A stretch of DNA of 64,000 nucleotides from Mycobacterium colombiense CECT 3035. GTDB lineage: Bacteria; Actinomycetota; Actinomycetes; Mycobacteriales; Mycobacteriaceae. Shown piece by piece: positions 52,585 through 61,935 of this stretch. The stretch lies in NCBI RefSeq assembly GCF_002105755.1, contig NZ_CP020821.1, forward strand, positions 3,968,001 to 4,032,000, in the 5' to 3' direction. The notes under the pieces were generated by a model. That model ran no database searches, was not told the origin of the DNA, and worked only from the letters and a program-made list of their open reading frames with translations. The stretch's first letter is position 1. Each line of letters starts with the position of its first letter. The position numbers and the translations under genes were made by a program.

Positions 52585-53961
52585 TCAGCGCGCCATGTTG
52601 GTGAACCGCGACAGGTGCAGCTGGTGCGCGACCGTCACCGTCTTGGTGGGGCCGTTGCGGTGCTTGGCGAGAATGAAGTCCGCCTCTCCCCCGCGCGGGT
52701 CGTCGCGTTCGAACGCATCCGGCCGGTTCAGCAGGATCACCATGTCCGCGTCCTGCTCCAGCGATCCCGACTCACGAAGGTCCGACAGCATCGGCTTCTT
52801 GTCGGTGCGCTGCTCGGGACCGCGGTTCAGCTGGCTGATCGCGACGACGGGGACCTCGAGCTCCTTGGCCAACAGCTTGAGGTGACGCGAGAACTCGGAC
52901 ACCTCGAGCTGCCGCGACTCCACCTTCTTGCCCGACGACATCAGCTGCAGGTAGTCGACCACCACCAGACGCAGGTCGGATTTCTGCCGCAGCCGGCGCG
53001 CCTTGGCCCGGATCTCCATCATCGTCAGGTTCGGCGAGTCGTCGATATACAGTGGCGCCTCGCTGATTTCGCTCATCCGCCGCGCCAGCCGCGTCCAGTC
53101 TTCGTCGCTCATCCGACCGGACCGCATGTCGGCGAGCTTGATCTTCGCCTCCGCCGACAGCAGCCGCATGACGATCTCGGACTTGCTCATCTCCAGCGAG
53201 AAGATGACGCTCGCCATGCGGTGCTTGATCGAGCACGACCGCAAAAAATCTAATCCAAGCGTGCTTTTGCCCACTCCAGGACGAGCCGCCACGATGATCA
53301 TCTGCCCGGCGTGCAGGCCGTTGGTCACCTCGTCGAGCTCGGTGAAACCGGTCGGCACGCCGCGCGCCACGCCGCCGTTGGAGGCGATGGCGTCGATCTC
53401 GTCCATGGTCGGCTGCAGCAGATCCTCAAGCGGAACGAAATCCTCCGACGTCCGGCGCTCGGCCACCTCGTAGATCTCGGCCTGCGCGCGGTCGACCACC
53501 TCGGCCACGTCGGCACCCTCGGCGCCCGCGTAGCCGTACTGCACGACGCGGGTTCCGGCCTCCACGAGGCGCCGCAGCAGCGCCTTCTCGGCCACGATGG
53601 TCGCGTAGTAGCTCGCGTTGGCCGCGGTCGGCACCGTGGAGATCAGCGTGTGTAGGTACGGCGCCCCGCCGATGCGGCGCAGCAGGTTGCGGCGGTCCAG
53701 CTCGGCGGCGACCGTTACCGCGTCGGCCGGCTCGCCACGGCCGTACAGGTCGAGGATCGCGTCGTAGACGTTCTGATGCGCGGGACGGTAGAAGTCGCCG
53801 GGCCGCAGCCGTTCCAGCACATCGGCGATGGCGTCCTTGCTCAACAGCATCCCGCCCAGCACCGCCTGTTCGGCCGCCAGGTCCTGCGGTGGCTGCCGGC
53901 CGAAGTCCTCGCTTGGCGGCGAGGAATCCATGCCCGACGCCAAGTCATCGACGACCGCCAC
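52585..53961 (-). CDS. dnaB: replicative DNA helicase DnaB
   Basis: A 458-residue hexameric helicase. The N-terminal domain (DLAAEQAVLGGMLLSKDAIADVLE) is followed by the RecA-type motor: Walker A AARPGVGKST (near residue 215), Walker B LRLVVVDYLQLM and the arginine-finger/loop region KHRNGPTKTV. The sequence is contiguous, with no intein, whereas M. tuberculosis and M. leprae DnaB carry inteins at conserved motor motifs. GTG 53961 is chosen because GGGAGGAGGGAAT lies directly upstream; a longer frame to 54063 has none. Three DnaA-box-like sites occur upstream. Confidence 0.95.
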   Translation of the reverse strand: MAVVDDLASGMDSSPPSEDFGRQPPQDLAAEQAVLGGMLLSKDAIADVLERLRPGDFYRPAHQNVYDAILDLYGRGEPADAVTVAAELDRRNLLRRIGGAPYLHTLISTVPTAANASYYATIVAEKALLRRLVEAGTRVVQYGYAGAEGADVAEVVDRAQAEIYEVAERRTSEDFVPLEDLLQPTMDEIDAIASNGGVARGVPTGFTELDEVTNGLHAGQMIIVAARPGVGKSTLGLDFLRSCSIKHRMASVIFSLEMSKSEIVMRLLSAEAKIKLADMRSGRMSDEDWTRLARRMSEISEAPLYIDDSPNLTMMEIRAKARRLRQKSDLRLVVVDYLQLMSSGKKVESRQLEVSEFSRHLKLLAKELEVPVVAISQLNRGPEQRTDKKPMLSDLRESGSLEQDADMVILLNRPDAFERDDPRGGEADFILAKHRNGPTKTVTVAHQLHLSRFTNMAR

Positions 53962-54173
53962 GGATTCCCTCCTCCCCTGATTCACGCATCCGAACATACA
54001 TTCGATAGTCCACATCGAGCGTAAGTCAAGGTGCTGACAATGTGCGCTCCAGAGCACCCGCACGCTCGGCGCCGGGACGACGTTAAACGTTGCTGGCTAC
54101 TAGGCAAAGGGGGTGCTGTTTATGAAGCTGTGCATCGTGTGTGCATATCCGTCGACACCTGTGTTGAGCGGGG

Positions 54174-54258
54174 TGTGGAGAACCTGTGGATTAATGCAAA
54201 GGGCTAGGACATCAGTGCAGATACCGGCCATACAACGGCATGGAATTAGTGTGGACAA
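54174..54258 (+). promoter_or_regulatory. cluster of three DnaA-box-like sites upstream of dnaB
   Basis: TGTGGAGAA (54174-54182), TGTGGATTA (54185-54193) and TGTGGACAA (54250-54258) read in the same direction. The third is a perfect reverse complement of the mycobacterial DnaA box TTGTCCACA. The first two differ at one or two positions and are 11 bases apart. They lie 213-297 bases upstream of the dnaB start codon. Confidence 0.45.
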
Positions 54259-54440
54259 GAATATCTACGGCGTGTCGGGCGAGGTTACTGCGCCGGGCGT
54301 GTTGGCTTTCCGCCGTGTTTTCGCAGCGTTACGGGCCGGTAAAGCACCCTGCCGAAATGCCCCCCGGAAATAGTTCGCCAGGGAGGACGTCCGCGATGCT
54401 GGTCAGCGCGCCGCGGCCGCGTGCCCGCAGTACAACGAAG

Positions 54441-54471
54441 CCCGGCGGTGGCCGATGAGGCCACCGCCGGG
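54441..54471 (-). terminator. 13-bp perfect hairpin after rplI
   Basis: CCCGGCGGTGGCC and its exact complement GGCCACCGCCGGG flank a 5-base loop GATGA. It begins 22 bases after the rplI stop. No T-run follows, as often in mycobacteria. It probably ends the rpsF-ssb-rpsR-rplI message. Confidence 0.75.
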
Positions 54472-54492
54472 AAACGAGCAAACGCGGGGTGC

Positions 54493-54951
54493 TTAGCTCT
54501 GCGCCACGACCTCGAGCGCGACCTCGACGTCGACCTCGGGGTGCAGGTGCACCGCCACCGGGTGCGTCCCGATGGCCTTGATGTGCGATTTCGGCAGGCG
54601 CACAATCCGCTTGTCCAGGTTGGGGCCGCCGGCCTTCTTGATGGCCGCGACGACATCGCTGGCGGTCACGGAGCCGAACAGCTTCCCGGAATCGGCCGCG
54701 GTCTTCACCGGCAGCGAGACCGGGCCGAGCGCCTCGATCGCCGTCTTGAGTTCGTTGGCGTGCCCGAGGTCGCGGACCGCCTTGGTTTCGCGGGCCCGGC
54801 GGATATCGTCGGCCTGCTTCTGCGCGCCGCGGGAGGCGAAGATCGCCAACCCGCGCGGGAGCAGAAAGTTGCGGCCGTAACCGTCCTTGACCTCGACCGT
54901 GTCGCCGACGGCACCAAGGTGGTCGACGTCAGCCGTCAGAATCAGCTTCAT
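54493..54951 (-). CDS. rplI: 50S ribosomal protein L9
   Basis: A 152-residue L9: N-terminal 23S-binding domain ([36 protein letters not shown], read in parts), a long connecting helix and the C-terminal domain ([13 protein letters not shown]). L9 binds 23S rRNA near the L1 stalk and affects frame maintenance. Fourth gene of rpsF-ssb-rpsR-rplI, 30 bases after rpsR. A strong hairpin follows. Confidence 0.96.
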   Translation of the reverse strand: MKLILTADVDHLGAVGDTVEVKDGYGRNFLLPRGLAIFASRGAQKQADDIRRARETKAVRDLGHANELKTAIEALGPVSLPVKTAADSGKLFGSVTASDVVAAIKKAGGPNLDKRIVRLPKSHIKAIGTHPVAVHLHPEVDVEVALEVVAQS

Positions 54952-54981
54952 CGTTTCGTACTTTCGGTAGGCCTGCGGCGA

Positions 54982-55236
54982 CTATCGCGCCGAGGAGGTA
55001 AAGGGCAGCAGCGCCACCTCGCGGGCGTTCTTCACCGCGATGGCGATGTCCCGCTGGTGCTGCACGCAATTGCCGGTCACGCGACGCGCACGGATCTTGC
55101 CGCGCTCGCTGATGTACGTACGCAGCAGCGCGGTGTCCTTGTAGTCGATCGCTTGATCCTTCTTGGCGCAGAAGACACACTTGCGTGCCTTGACCGGCTT
55201 TTCCGGAGCCGGCCGCCGCTTGTTGGACTTGGCCAT
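54982..55236 (-). CDS. rpsR: 30S ribosomal protein S18 (zinc-containing, C+ form)
   Basis: An 84-residue S18 with CVFCAKKDQ and TGNCVQHQ Cys residues typical of the zinc-binding form; mycobacteria also carry a second S18 (rpsR2) lacking them that is made under zinc limitation. The core motif [21 protein letters not shown] is present (split in reading here). It follows ssb by 41 bases. Confidence 0.96.
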   Translation of the reverse strand: MAKSNKRRPAPEKPVKARKCVFCAKKDQAIDYKDTALLRTYISERGKIRARRVTGNCVQHQRDIAIAVKNAREVALLPFTSSAR

Positions 55237-55277
55237 GTCTGTTTTTCTTTCCGTTCTCTGTTACTGAAGTTTTTCAA

Positions 55278-55799
55278 TCAGAAGGGGGGTTCGTCGTCCC
55301 CGCCGCCGAACGAGCCCGACGCGGGGGCACTGCCCCACGGGTCGTCCGCGGGTGCGCTGCTCGCCGGCGCCGACTGCTGGCGGGATCCGCCGCCGCCACC
55401 GCCGAAGCCGCCGCCGCCACCACCGCCACCGCTGCGGCTGGCCTTGTTCACCTTGGCCGTGGCATACCGCAGCGAAGGGCCGATCTCGTCGACCTCGACC
55501 TCGACGACGGTGCGCTTTTCACCTTCACGAGTCTCAAAAGAGCGTTGCTTGAGCCGGCCCGTGACGATCACACGGGCACCACGCGTGAGGCTTTCCGCGA
55601 CGTTCTCGGCGGCCTCCCGCCAGATGTTGCACCGCAGGAACAGCGCCTCACCGTCTTTCCATTCCCCGCTCTGGCGGTCATAGATCCGCGGTGTCGACGC
55701 CACGGTGAAGTTCGCGACGGCGGCACCCGACGGGGTGAACCGCAATTCGGGGTCGGCGGTCAGGTTTCCAACAACGGTGATAGTGGTGTCACCAGCCAC
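55278..55799 (-). CDS. ssb: single-stranded DNA-binding protein
   Basis: A 173-residue SSB: N-terminal OB fold (residues about 1-120; [38 protein letters not shown]), a Gly/Ser-rich flexible linker (residues about 125-160) and the acidic tail DDEPPF that binds repair and replication partners. Its place between rpsF and rpsR matches all mycobacteria. Start ATG 55799. Confidence 0.96.
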   Translation of the reverse strand: MAGDTTITVVGNLTADPELRFTPSGAAVANFTVASTPRIYDRQSGEWKDGEALFLRCNIWREAAENVAESLTRGARVIVTGRLKQRSFETREGEKRTVVEVEVDEIGPSLRYATAKVNKASRSGGGGGGGGFGGGGGGSRQQSAPASSAPADDPWGSAPASGSFGGGDDEPPF

Positions 55800-55925
55800 A
55801 GTTTCCTCCTCGTTCCGACCTGTTCCTCGCCGCTCGGGTGATGGATGTCATGAGCGTACTTTCGCTGAGCTCTCCACAGCCTAGGCAGGTGCGCCGACGA
55901 GAAGCACGCGACGCAGCCAAGGCTG

Positions 55926-56216
55926 TTAGTGCTTGTCGGTGCGCATCACCTTGGTGCGCAGTACCGACTCGTTGAGGCTCAGCTGGCGGTCGAGCTCGGA
56001 TACCGTCGCCGGCTCGGCCTTCAGGTCGACGACGACGTAGATGCCTTCGGCGTGCTTGGCGATCTCGTAGGCCAGGCGGCGCCGGCCCCAGATGTCGACC
56101 TTGTCGACCGATCCACCATCCTTGCGGACGACGTTGAGGAACGTCTCCAAGGACGGGGCAACAGTGCGCTCGTCGAGCGTGGGGTCAAGAATGACCATGA
56201 TTTCGTATGGACGCAT
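55926..56216 (-). CDS. rpsF: 30S ribosomal protein S6
   Basis: A 96-residue S6 with the usual [19 protein letters not shown] start and ERTV...[21 protein letters not shown] strands. It pairs with S18 on the 30S platform. It starts the rpsF-ssb-rpsR-rplI operon; the promoter should lie in 56217-56350. A 126-base gap separates it from ssb. Confidence 0.96.
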   Translation of the reverse strand: MRPYEIMVILDPTLDERTVAPSLETFLNVVRKDGGSVDKVDIWGRRRLAYEIAKHAEGIYVVVDLKAEPATVSELDRQLSLNESVLRTKVMRTDKH

Positions 56217-56350
56217 GGAAACCTCACCACCTCCTCTGGTCTCAAGCGGCCACGGACGTTCCGTGGCAGGAGGGTCGCCTGCGTCGGCAACCGCATCAGG
56301 CTACCGGATTGCGGGCTGACCAGAAAAATCCGGCCGGTCGGGCAACGTCA

Positions 56351-56992
56351 CTACTGCCGGGCCTCCAAGTATTCGTGGGCCCTCGCCACCGTTGCGGCAT
56401 CGGATTTGGCGAGCGCGCCCGAGTCGAAGGGCGGCTGCGGGTCGTATTCGATGAGCAGCTGAGCGGCCTGCGCGGCCTCCCGGTCGACGAGCAACTCCAC
56501 CAGACGCAGCGCCATGTCGATGCCGCTGGACACCCCGGCGGCCGTGATAATCCGCTGCGGCAGGTGTTCGACGACTCGCTCCGGCACATAGCGGGCGCCC
56601 AAGCCGTTGAGGAGATCGGCGGCCCGCCAGTGGGTGGTGGCGGTGAGCCCGTCCAGCAGACCGGCCGCGGCCAGCAGCAGGGCACCCGTGCACACCGAGG
56701 TGGTGAACGTCGTATTGGGATGGACCGCTTGCAGCCACGCCCGGATGGCCTCGTCGTGAACGAGCTGGCGGGTGCCGATGCCGCCGGGGAACACCACCAC
56801 ATCGGGCGCATCCACCTCGTCGAAGGTGGCATCGCAGCTGACACCGAGCATTCCGTTCTCCGTCCGCACCTCACCGCGCCGGTGTCCGACGAACACGACG
56901 TCCATCGACGGAATGCGCTGCAGCACGTCATAAGGACCCACCGCGTCGAGTGCGGTGAACCGCGGGAAGATCGGGATGGCCACCCGCGTCAT
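56351..56992 (-). CDS. DJ-1/PfpI (isonitrile hydratase-like) family protein, Rv0052-like
   Basis: A 213-residue class I amidotransferase-like protein. The nucleophile is Cys in TSVCTGALLLAAAGLL (near residue 102), with ATTHW as the partner-site region. Homologues include isonitrile hydratase and glyoxalase-III-type enzymes; the function is not known. It corresponds to M. tuberculosis Rv0052 in position and family. Its ATG overlaps the stop of a repeat-encoded mini-ORF (see the repeat at 56985-57115). An AAGGAG site in the repeat provides its ribosome binding site. Confidence 0.85.
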   Translation of the reverse strand: MTRVAIPIFPRFTALDAVGPYDVLQRIPSMDVVFVGHRRGEVRTENGMLGVSCDATFDEVDAPDVVVFPGGIGTRQLVHDEAIRAWLQAVHPNTTFTTSVCTGALLLAAAGLLDGLTATTHWRAADLLNGLGARYVPERVVEHLPQRIITAAGVSSGIDMALRLVELLVDREAAQAAQLLIEYDPQPPFDSGALAKSDAATVARAHEYLEARQ

Positions 56993-57048
56993 GGCGCCAC
57001 TCCTTCGATCCCGGCCGCACCGGCATCATCGTCGTCGGCGCGCGTCAT
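56989..57048 (-). CDS. repeat-encoded 19-aa mini-ORF 2
   Basis: MTRADDDDAGAAGIEGVAP followed by TGA. It starts inside the TGA of mini-ORF 1 (ATGA), and its own TGA overlaps the DJ-1 start. It likely passes ribosomes on to the next gene rather than making a useful peptide. Confidence 0.6.
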   Translation of the reverse strand: MTRADDDDAGAAGIEGVAP

Positions 57049-57104
57049 GGCGCCACTCCTTCGATCCCGGCCGCACCGGCATCATCGTCGCCGGCGCGCG
57101 TCAT
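57045..57104 (-). CDS. repeat-encoded 19-aa mini-ORF 1
   Basis: MTRAGDDDAGAAGIEGVAP followed by TGA. It starts inside the GT87 stop codon (ATGA, 57101-57104) and ends inside the start of mini-ORF 2. Same inferred role in translational relay. Confidence 0.6.
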   Translation of the reverse strand: MTRAGDDDAGAAGIEGVAP

Positions 57105-58759
57105 GGCGCCACTCCACTGGCCACCGCGGGTCGCTCCTCGGCGCCGGGGGAATCCGGGACGCTCGAGCGGCGCGAACCAACCGGCCGCAGCCAGTCCGGC
57201 AGCCACGCAGGTGGCGCATCGGGTGCGCGGTCAAACGGTCCGCCCGCCGGGTCGTCCACCCGGCCACCCCAGCGCACCAGATCCTCGCCGGGCCGATAGA
57301 TTTGACGAATCACCAACGCGCACAACACGATAACCGCGATATCCCGCAGCAACACGGTGGTGGTGAAGAACTGTTCTGGCAGCGAACGGTTGGGGTTGCC
57401 GTACAGGTAATACATCCGCGGCACCCACACCAGTGCGTCGACGGTCATCCACGCCAGCAGTAGCCGGCGATGCGGCAGTGCGAGCACCGCCAGCGGCACC
57501 AGCCACAGCGAGAACTGCGGGCTCCACACCTTGTTGGTCAGCAGGAAAGCGGCGACCACCAAAAACAGCAGCTGCGCCACCCGTGGTCGCTGCGGGGCGG
57601 TCAGCACGATGAAAGCGATTGCCGCACAAGACGCCACGAACAGCACCGCGACGACGGTGTTGAGCACCGTCGGCGGCTGCCAGAACCCGAGCTTGGGGTC
57701 GAACCCCCGCCAACCGGTGAACGATTTGATGACGTTGTACACCGAGTCCATGTCATCGCCGCGACGCGTGTTGAGCCGGAAGAACTCCGACCAGCCGCGC
57801 GGAAAGAACACCAGCACGGGCAGATTCACCAGCAGCCAGGTCACCCCGGCCGCCACCGCGGTCCGCACCCACGCGCGTAGACGTCCGGTCCGGATTCCCA
57901 GCAACAGCATCGGGCCCAGGAACAGCAACGGATACAGCTTCGCCGCGGCACCCAAGCCGATCAGCACGCCGGCCAGCACCGGTTTTCGTCGCGCCCAGGT
58001 CAGGAGCCCGGCCATCGCGAAAGCCGTTGCCAGCGCGTCGAAGTTGGTGAAGATCTGAAAGATCAGTATCGGGGAGCCGGCCACCAGTGCCGCATCCCAG
58101 ATCCGTCGCCCGGCCAGGCCGGCGCTCGCCCAGACGGTGGCCAGCCAGGCCAGCGCCAGCCCGAACGCGGCAATGTCGAAGAACATCACCACCTCGGCGA
58201 CCACCGGAAGCGGCGCCAGCTTGCTCAGCGCCGTGTAGGTCTTGGCCAGCGCCATCGACACGTACTGGTAGACCCCGGTCAGCACCGGATACTCCATGTA
58301 GCGCACCGCGGGCTGGCCGTCGTACCGGATCTGCTGGGCGCCGCTCGAGTCGGTCTCGACCCAGCTCGACTTGTAGGGAAACTTGCCCTGGCTCAACAAC
58401 TCTGCGCTGTACAGCGGCACGGTGTCGGAGTAGCACAGCTCGTAATAGGCGCGCTGGTTGTCCCAGTTGGCAACCCGCTGGTCGGCGGCCCCGGTGCCGG
58501 TGCTCTGCAGACAGGCCGCCTTCGTCGACCAGCCGAGCGCCAGGAACACCAGCGCGATCAGGAACATCACCCGCAACGGGGTCATCAGCCGGGAGCGGCC
58601 GATCAACGCGTGCCGGCCGACCGGTCCCCCGACCACGTCGGCGAGCGCGGCGCCCAGGAAGTCGTTGCGGCTCGGGCAATCTCGGTTGTCGGCGCTGCGC
58701 AGGTCCGCTGCGAGCCGCTGCGGTGAGGTGGTGGCGCCGTGCTCCGCGGCTTCGGTCAC
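57101..58759 (-). CDS. GT87-type polyprenol-phosphate mannosyltransferase-like membrane protein (Rv0051-like)
   Basis: A 552-residue membrane glycosyltransferase of the GT-C type with about ten or more hydrophobic segments (for example VMFLIALVFLALGWS, LLVNLPVLVFFP, FVASCAAIAFIVL). Conserved blocks include GLGAAAKLYPLLFLGPML and FLLTNKVWSPQFSLWLVPL, and the extracellular loop SDTVPLYSAELLSQGKFPYKS. This family (GT87) adds mannose or arabinose from polyprenol phosphate to lipoglycans; Rv0051 is the M. tuberculosis counterpart. GTG 58759 overlaps the ponA1 stop (GTGA). It ends in the MIRU-like repeat. Confidence 0.88.
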   Translation of the reverse strand: MTEAAEHGATTSPQRLAADLRSADNRDCPSRNDFLGAALADVVGGPVGRHALIGRSRLMTPLRVMFLIALVFLALGWSTKAACLQSTGTGAADQRVANWDNQRAYYELCYSDTVPLYSAELLSQGKFPYKSSWVETDSSGAQQIRYDGQPAVRYMEYPVLTGVYQYVSMALAKTYTALSKLAPLPVVAEVVMFFDIAAFGLALAWLATVWASAGLAGRRIWDAALVAGSPILIFQIFTNFDALATAFAMAGLLTWARRKPVLAGVLIGLGAAAKLYPLLFLGPMLLLGIRTGRLRAWVRTAVAAGVTWLLVNLPVLVFFPRGWSEFFRLNTRRGDDMDSVYNVIKSFTGWRGFDPKLGFWQPPTVLNTVVAVLFVASCAAIAFIVLTAPQRPRVAQLLFLVVAAFLLTNKVWSPQFSLWLVPLAVLALPHRRLLLAWMTVDALVWVPRMYYLYGNPNRSLPEQFFTTTVLLRDIAVIVLCALVIRQIYRPGEDLVRWGGRVDDPAGGPFDRAPDAPPAWLPDWLRPVGSRRSSVPDSPGAEERPAVASGVAP

Positions 58760-61388
58760 GGTGGCGGTGGCGGTGCTTGGGGTCCACCCGGCGGGACGCC
58801 ACCACCCGGGGGGCCGCCAGGCGGGCCGCCCGGCTCCGGGCCACCCGGCGGGCCGCCGGGTCCCGGTGGCGCCATCGTGATCGTCGTGGGCGGACCGACC
58901 GGAATGGTGATCCCCGGTGCCACTTCGATGGTGGGCTGGATGACGGTCTCCGACGGCGGCGGGGGCGGCGGGGGTGCGACGGGCACGCCCGCGTAGCCGC
59001 CGATCTCGGTCGGCTTGGGGAAGGATTCGTTGGACGTGCCCTTGAGGGCCCCGTCCATGGTGGACTTCCAGATGTCCGACGGCAGCCCCGAGCCGTAAAC
59101 CGGTCCGCCCGAAGCCGTCACCAGCGGGCTGTCGCCCTTGGCAGTGCCGACCCACACCGCCGTCGACAGCGACGGCGTGTAGCCGACCATCCAGGCGTCC
59201 TTGTTCGAGGTGGTGTCACCGAGCTGGGTGGTGCCGGTCTTGGCCGCCGACGGTCGGCCGCCGGCCAGGGCGTGGCCGCGTGAATAGGCGGCGATCGGGA
59301 CCATCGCCGCGGTGGTGTTGTCGGCGACGGCCTTGGGGATGCGCTGCTCGGCCTTATTGTCGGAGTTGGCGGCGTCGAACAGAACCTGGCCGTCGGAGTT
59401 GACGACCTTTTGCACGAAGTGCGGGCGGTGATACATGCCGGAGGCGGCCAGCGTCGCGTACGCCGAAGCCATGTCGAACACCCGGGTTTGATACTGGCCC
59501 AGCACAACTCCGTTGTTCGGTGGTCCGCCCTTGCCGTCCTCGGACAGGGTGTGGGCGACACCGGGGAAGCTGGTGGCGACGCCGGCCTGGTGCGCCGCGT
59601 CGGCGACGGCCTGCGGGCCGCCCTTGAGCTTGAGCATCAGCCGGTAATAGGAGGTGTTCAGCGACATCTTGAGCGCCTGGGCGATGTTGCACGTGCCGCA
59701 ACTCTCGCCCTCGACGTTGGTGATCTTGATGCCGTCGACCGTCAGGGGCGAGCTGTCCACCTGGTAGCCCAGGCCGATGCCCTGCTCGAGCGCGGCGATG
59801 AGGCAGAACACCTTGAACGACGACCCGGTCTGCAGGCCCGCCTGGGCGAAGTCGAAGCCGTTGGCGTCGGTGCCGCCGAAGTAGGCGCGGATGGCCCCGT
59901 CGTGCGGATCGACCGAGACAGCGGCCGCACGCATATCGGGGTCTTGGCCGTCGAGGTACTTCGACACCGCCTTCTCCGCCGCCTGCTGGGCCTTCGGGTC
60001 GATGGTGGTGGTGACTTGCAGGCCCTGGGTGTTCAGGGTCCGCTCGTCGATGTTGAACAGCTCCATCAGTTCTTTGGTCACCTGACGCTCGATCAGCCCG
60101 TTGGGCCCGGTCGTCTGGTTCTGCGCGCGCGCCTGGTCCGGCGGCACGGTCGGCGGGAACTCCTGCGCGGAACGGTCGCTCGGAGACAACGCCTTGGTCT
60201 CCACCATGCCGTCGAGCACCCACGCCCAGCGGGCACGGGCGCCCTGCGGATCGACCGCCGGGTCCAGTGAGGACGGCCGCCGGATCAGTGCGGCGAGCAG
60301 TGCACCCTCGGACACCGTGAGTTGCTCGACGGGCTTGTTGAAGTAAGCCTTGGCGGCCGCGGAAATCCCGTACGCGCCCCGGCCGAAGTAGATGATGTTC
60401 AGATAGGCCTGCAGCACATCGTCTTTCGACCACTCCCCCGACATCTTGGTGGCGATGACGAGTTCCTTGGCCTTGCGCATCAGGCCGCTGACTCCGTGCT
60501 GGGCCGAACCGACCAGCGCGTTCTTCACATACTGCTGGGTGATCGTCGACCCACCCTGCAGGTCACCGCTGCCGAAGAGGTTGTTGTTCACCGCGCGCAC
60601 GAAACCGCTGAAATCGAACCCCGGGTTCGAATAGAAATTGCGGTCTTCGGCGGCGATGACCGCCTGGCGCACATGCACGGGAACTTGGTTGATGTTGACG
60701 TCGACCCGATTGCCCTCCGGCGGGATGATCTTGGCGATCTCCGAGCCGTCGCTGGCCAGGATCGTCGAAACCTGGTTGGTACGAAGGTCGCCCGGCTTGG
60801 GAATGTCGACGATGAAGTACGCCATCGCGAACGTGACGATCGGCAGCAGCACCAGGACGGCCGCGCAGAGGTAGGCCGCTCGCCGCACCCACAGCCAGTT
60901 GATCTGCTCGGTCCAGGCCCAGTCGCGCCAGGGCGGGACGGGCAGCCCGCCGGGTCCTCCCGGTCGCCCGGGAGGCCGTGGCGGAGGGGCGGCCCGCCCG
61001 GTGGACCGCCGCCGAGGCCGGCCCGCTCGCGACGGCCGGGCGCTGGACCCCGGCCGTCCAGTGCCGCCTTGACCTCGTCGAGCGCGTCGCGCCGCGTGGG
61101 CGTCGACGGGGGGCCGGCCAGCGCGGCTTTCACTTCCTCGATGGGGTCGGCGCGCCGGGGCGCCCCGCCGTCTTGGACCGGCGGCAGGATCGTCGTCAGC
61201 CGATCGTCGGGCGGGGCCGTACGGCGGCGGTTGATCGTCGGCGGCGCCTCCCGGCGTTCCGGGCGTCGACGATCGGCGTCCGGACGGTCGGGCTCCGGGC
61301 GCTTGTCAGAACTCTGATTGCCTACATGCTCAGTCGCTGGCCCACGTTGGTCACCGGACGACTGGCTGTGGCGTCCTTCGTTATTCAA
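58756..61388 (-). pseudogene. ponA1: PonA1, bifunctional penicillin-binding protein, with a one-base frameshift in the N-terminal tail
   Basis: The main frame (60888-58756) carries a membrane helix, transglycosylase motifs (AAEDRNFYSNPGFDFSGF, GGSTITQQYVKN), and transpeptidase motifs SSFK (active Ser; TGSSFKVF), SLN-type NTSYYR and KTGTTQ, plus a Pro/Gly-rich tail. The cytoplasmic tail, in another frame (61388 to about 60990), matches M. tuberculosis PonA1 (PPDDRLTTILPPV, ADPIEEVKAAL). The frames join if one C is restored in the run at 60986-60989. TTG 61388 matches the tail start NNEGRHSQSS. If real, the break would leave a protein starting near GTG 60888 without the tail that Wag31 and RipA partners use; a sequencing error is more likely. 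Confidence 0.85.
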
Positions 61389-61815
61389 TGGCCGTGCGGG
61401 CGTTGTTGCGCGCCGTCCGCGTGCGTCCGGCGCCCCTGGGCGGCGGTGCAGTGCGCGCCGCGCCGAGCACATAGGACTTGACGAGATGGTTCCAGCTGCA
61501 GGTCCGGCACACCTCGACCACGTGGACGGCGAACTCCTCGAAGCGGGTTGCCAGCATCACCAATTCTTCGGCCGTGCGCGCCGAGCCCGACACCGCGCCG
61601 AGGTGCTCCCCGAACACCCACGACACCAGCGTCAGCTGCTCCTTGCGGCAGATCGGACACATGACCTGACTCGGTTTCCCGTGAAACTTGGCGGCGCGCA
61701 GCAGATACGGGTTCGCGTCACAGACCTCGGACACACCGGTGCGGCCCGAGTACACCTCGGACAGCAGTGAGCGCCGCCGGAGCGCGTAGTCCACCACTTG
61801 TCGCTGCAGTCGCAC
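61381..61815 (-). CDS. DUF5318 family zinc-binding protein (Rv0049-like)
   Basis: A 144-residue protein almost identical in pattern to M. tuberculosis Rv0049: LQRQVVDYALRRRSLLSEVYSG, then CDANPYLLRAAKFHGKP, CPICRKEQLTLVSWVFGEHLG and CRTCSWNHLVKSYVLG. CPIC and CRTC form a zinc site. Function unknown. Its stop overlaps the ponA1 start (TTG 61388) by eight bases, so the two are coupled. Start GTG 61815. Confidence 0.88.
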   Translation of the reverse strand: MRLQRQVVDYALRRRSLLSEVYSGRTGVSEVCDANPYLLRAAKFHGKPSQVMCPICRKEQLTLVSWVFGEHLGAVSGSARTAEELVMLATRFEEFAVHVVEVCRTCSWNHLVKSYVLGAARTAPPPRGAGRTRTARNNARTAIE

Positions 61816-61935
61816 GCCCACCAGAGTACGTCGCCATCCCGACCAGTGATACGCAACCGAACCGTGGCGGTCCGCGCCGGGTAATCGGCAGTGGTTTCTA
61901 CGCCAAACCCGACTCGGACTTCTACGATCATCCCC

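Larger units (their letters stand above)
53962..54492. other. intergenic region between rplI and dnaB
   Basis: These 531 bases have no convincing gene. M. tuberculosis has Rv0057 at this point; no equivalent is seen. The region holds a cluster of DnaA-box-like sites (54174-54258) and the rplI terminator (54441-54471). A short + strand frame (54113-54373) has no typical composition or ribosome binding site. Confidence 0.6.
56985..57115 (-). repeat. 56-bp tandem repeat (MIRU-like) at the GT87/DJ-1 junction
   Basis: Two full 56-bp copies (56985-57040 and 57041-57096) differ at one base, and a partial third copy (57097-57115) lies in the end of the GT87 gene. Each copy carries AAGGAG, and an ATG that overlaps the preceding TGA as ATGA. 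The layout, with repeat-borne mini-ORFs linking two operon genes by overlapping stop and start codons, is that of mycobacterial interspersed repetitive units (MIRU). Copy number could vary between strains. Confidence 0.85.

Noticed and set aside
52585..53961. Intein in DnaB
   Set aside because: The Walker A and downstream motor motifs are uninterrupted and the length is that of a normal DnaB.
54174..54258. Possible origin of replication
   Set aside because: Only three boxes, no dnaA/dnaN neighbours and no AT-rich unwinding region; a promoter-control site is more likely.
54113..54373. 86-codon + frame in the rplI-dnaB gap
   Set aside because: No ribosome binding site and no recognisable protein; it overlaps DnaA-box-like sites. 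Not a match to Rv0057 in strand or pattern.
58739..58996. Gly/Pro-rich + frame over the ponA1 tail
   Set aside because: It is the antisense reading of the Pro/Gly-rich PonA1 C-terminus.
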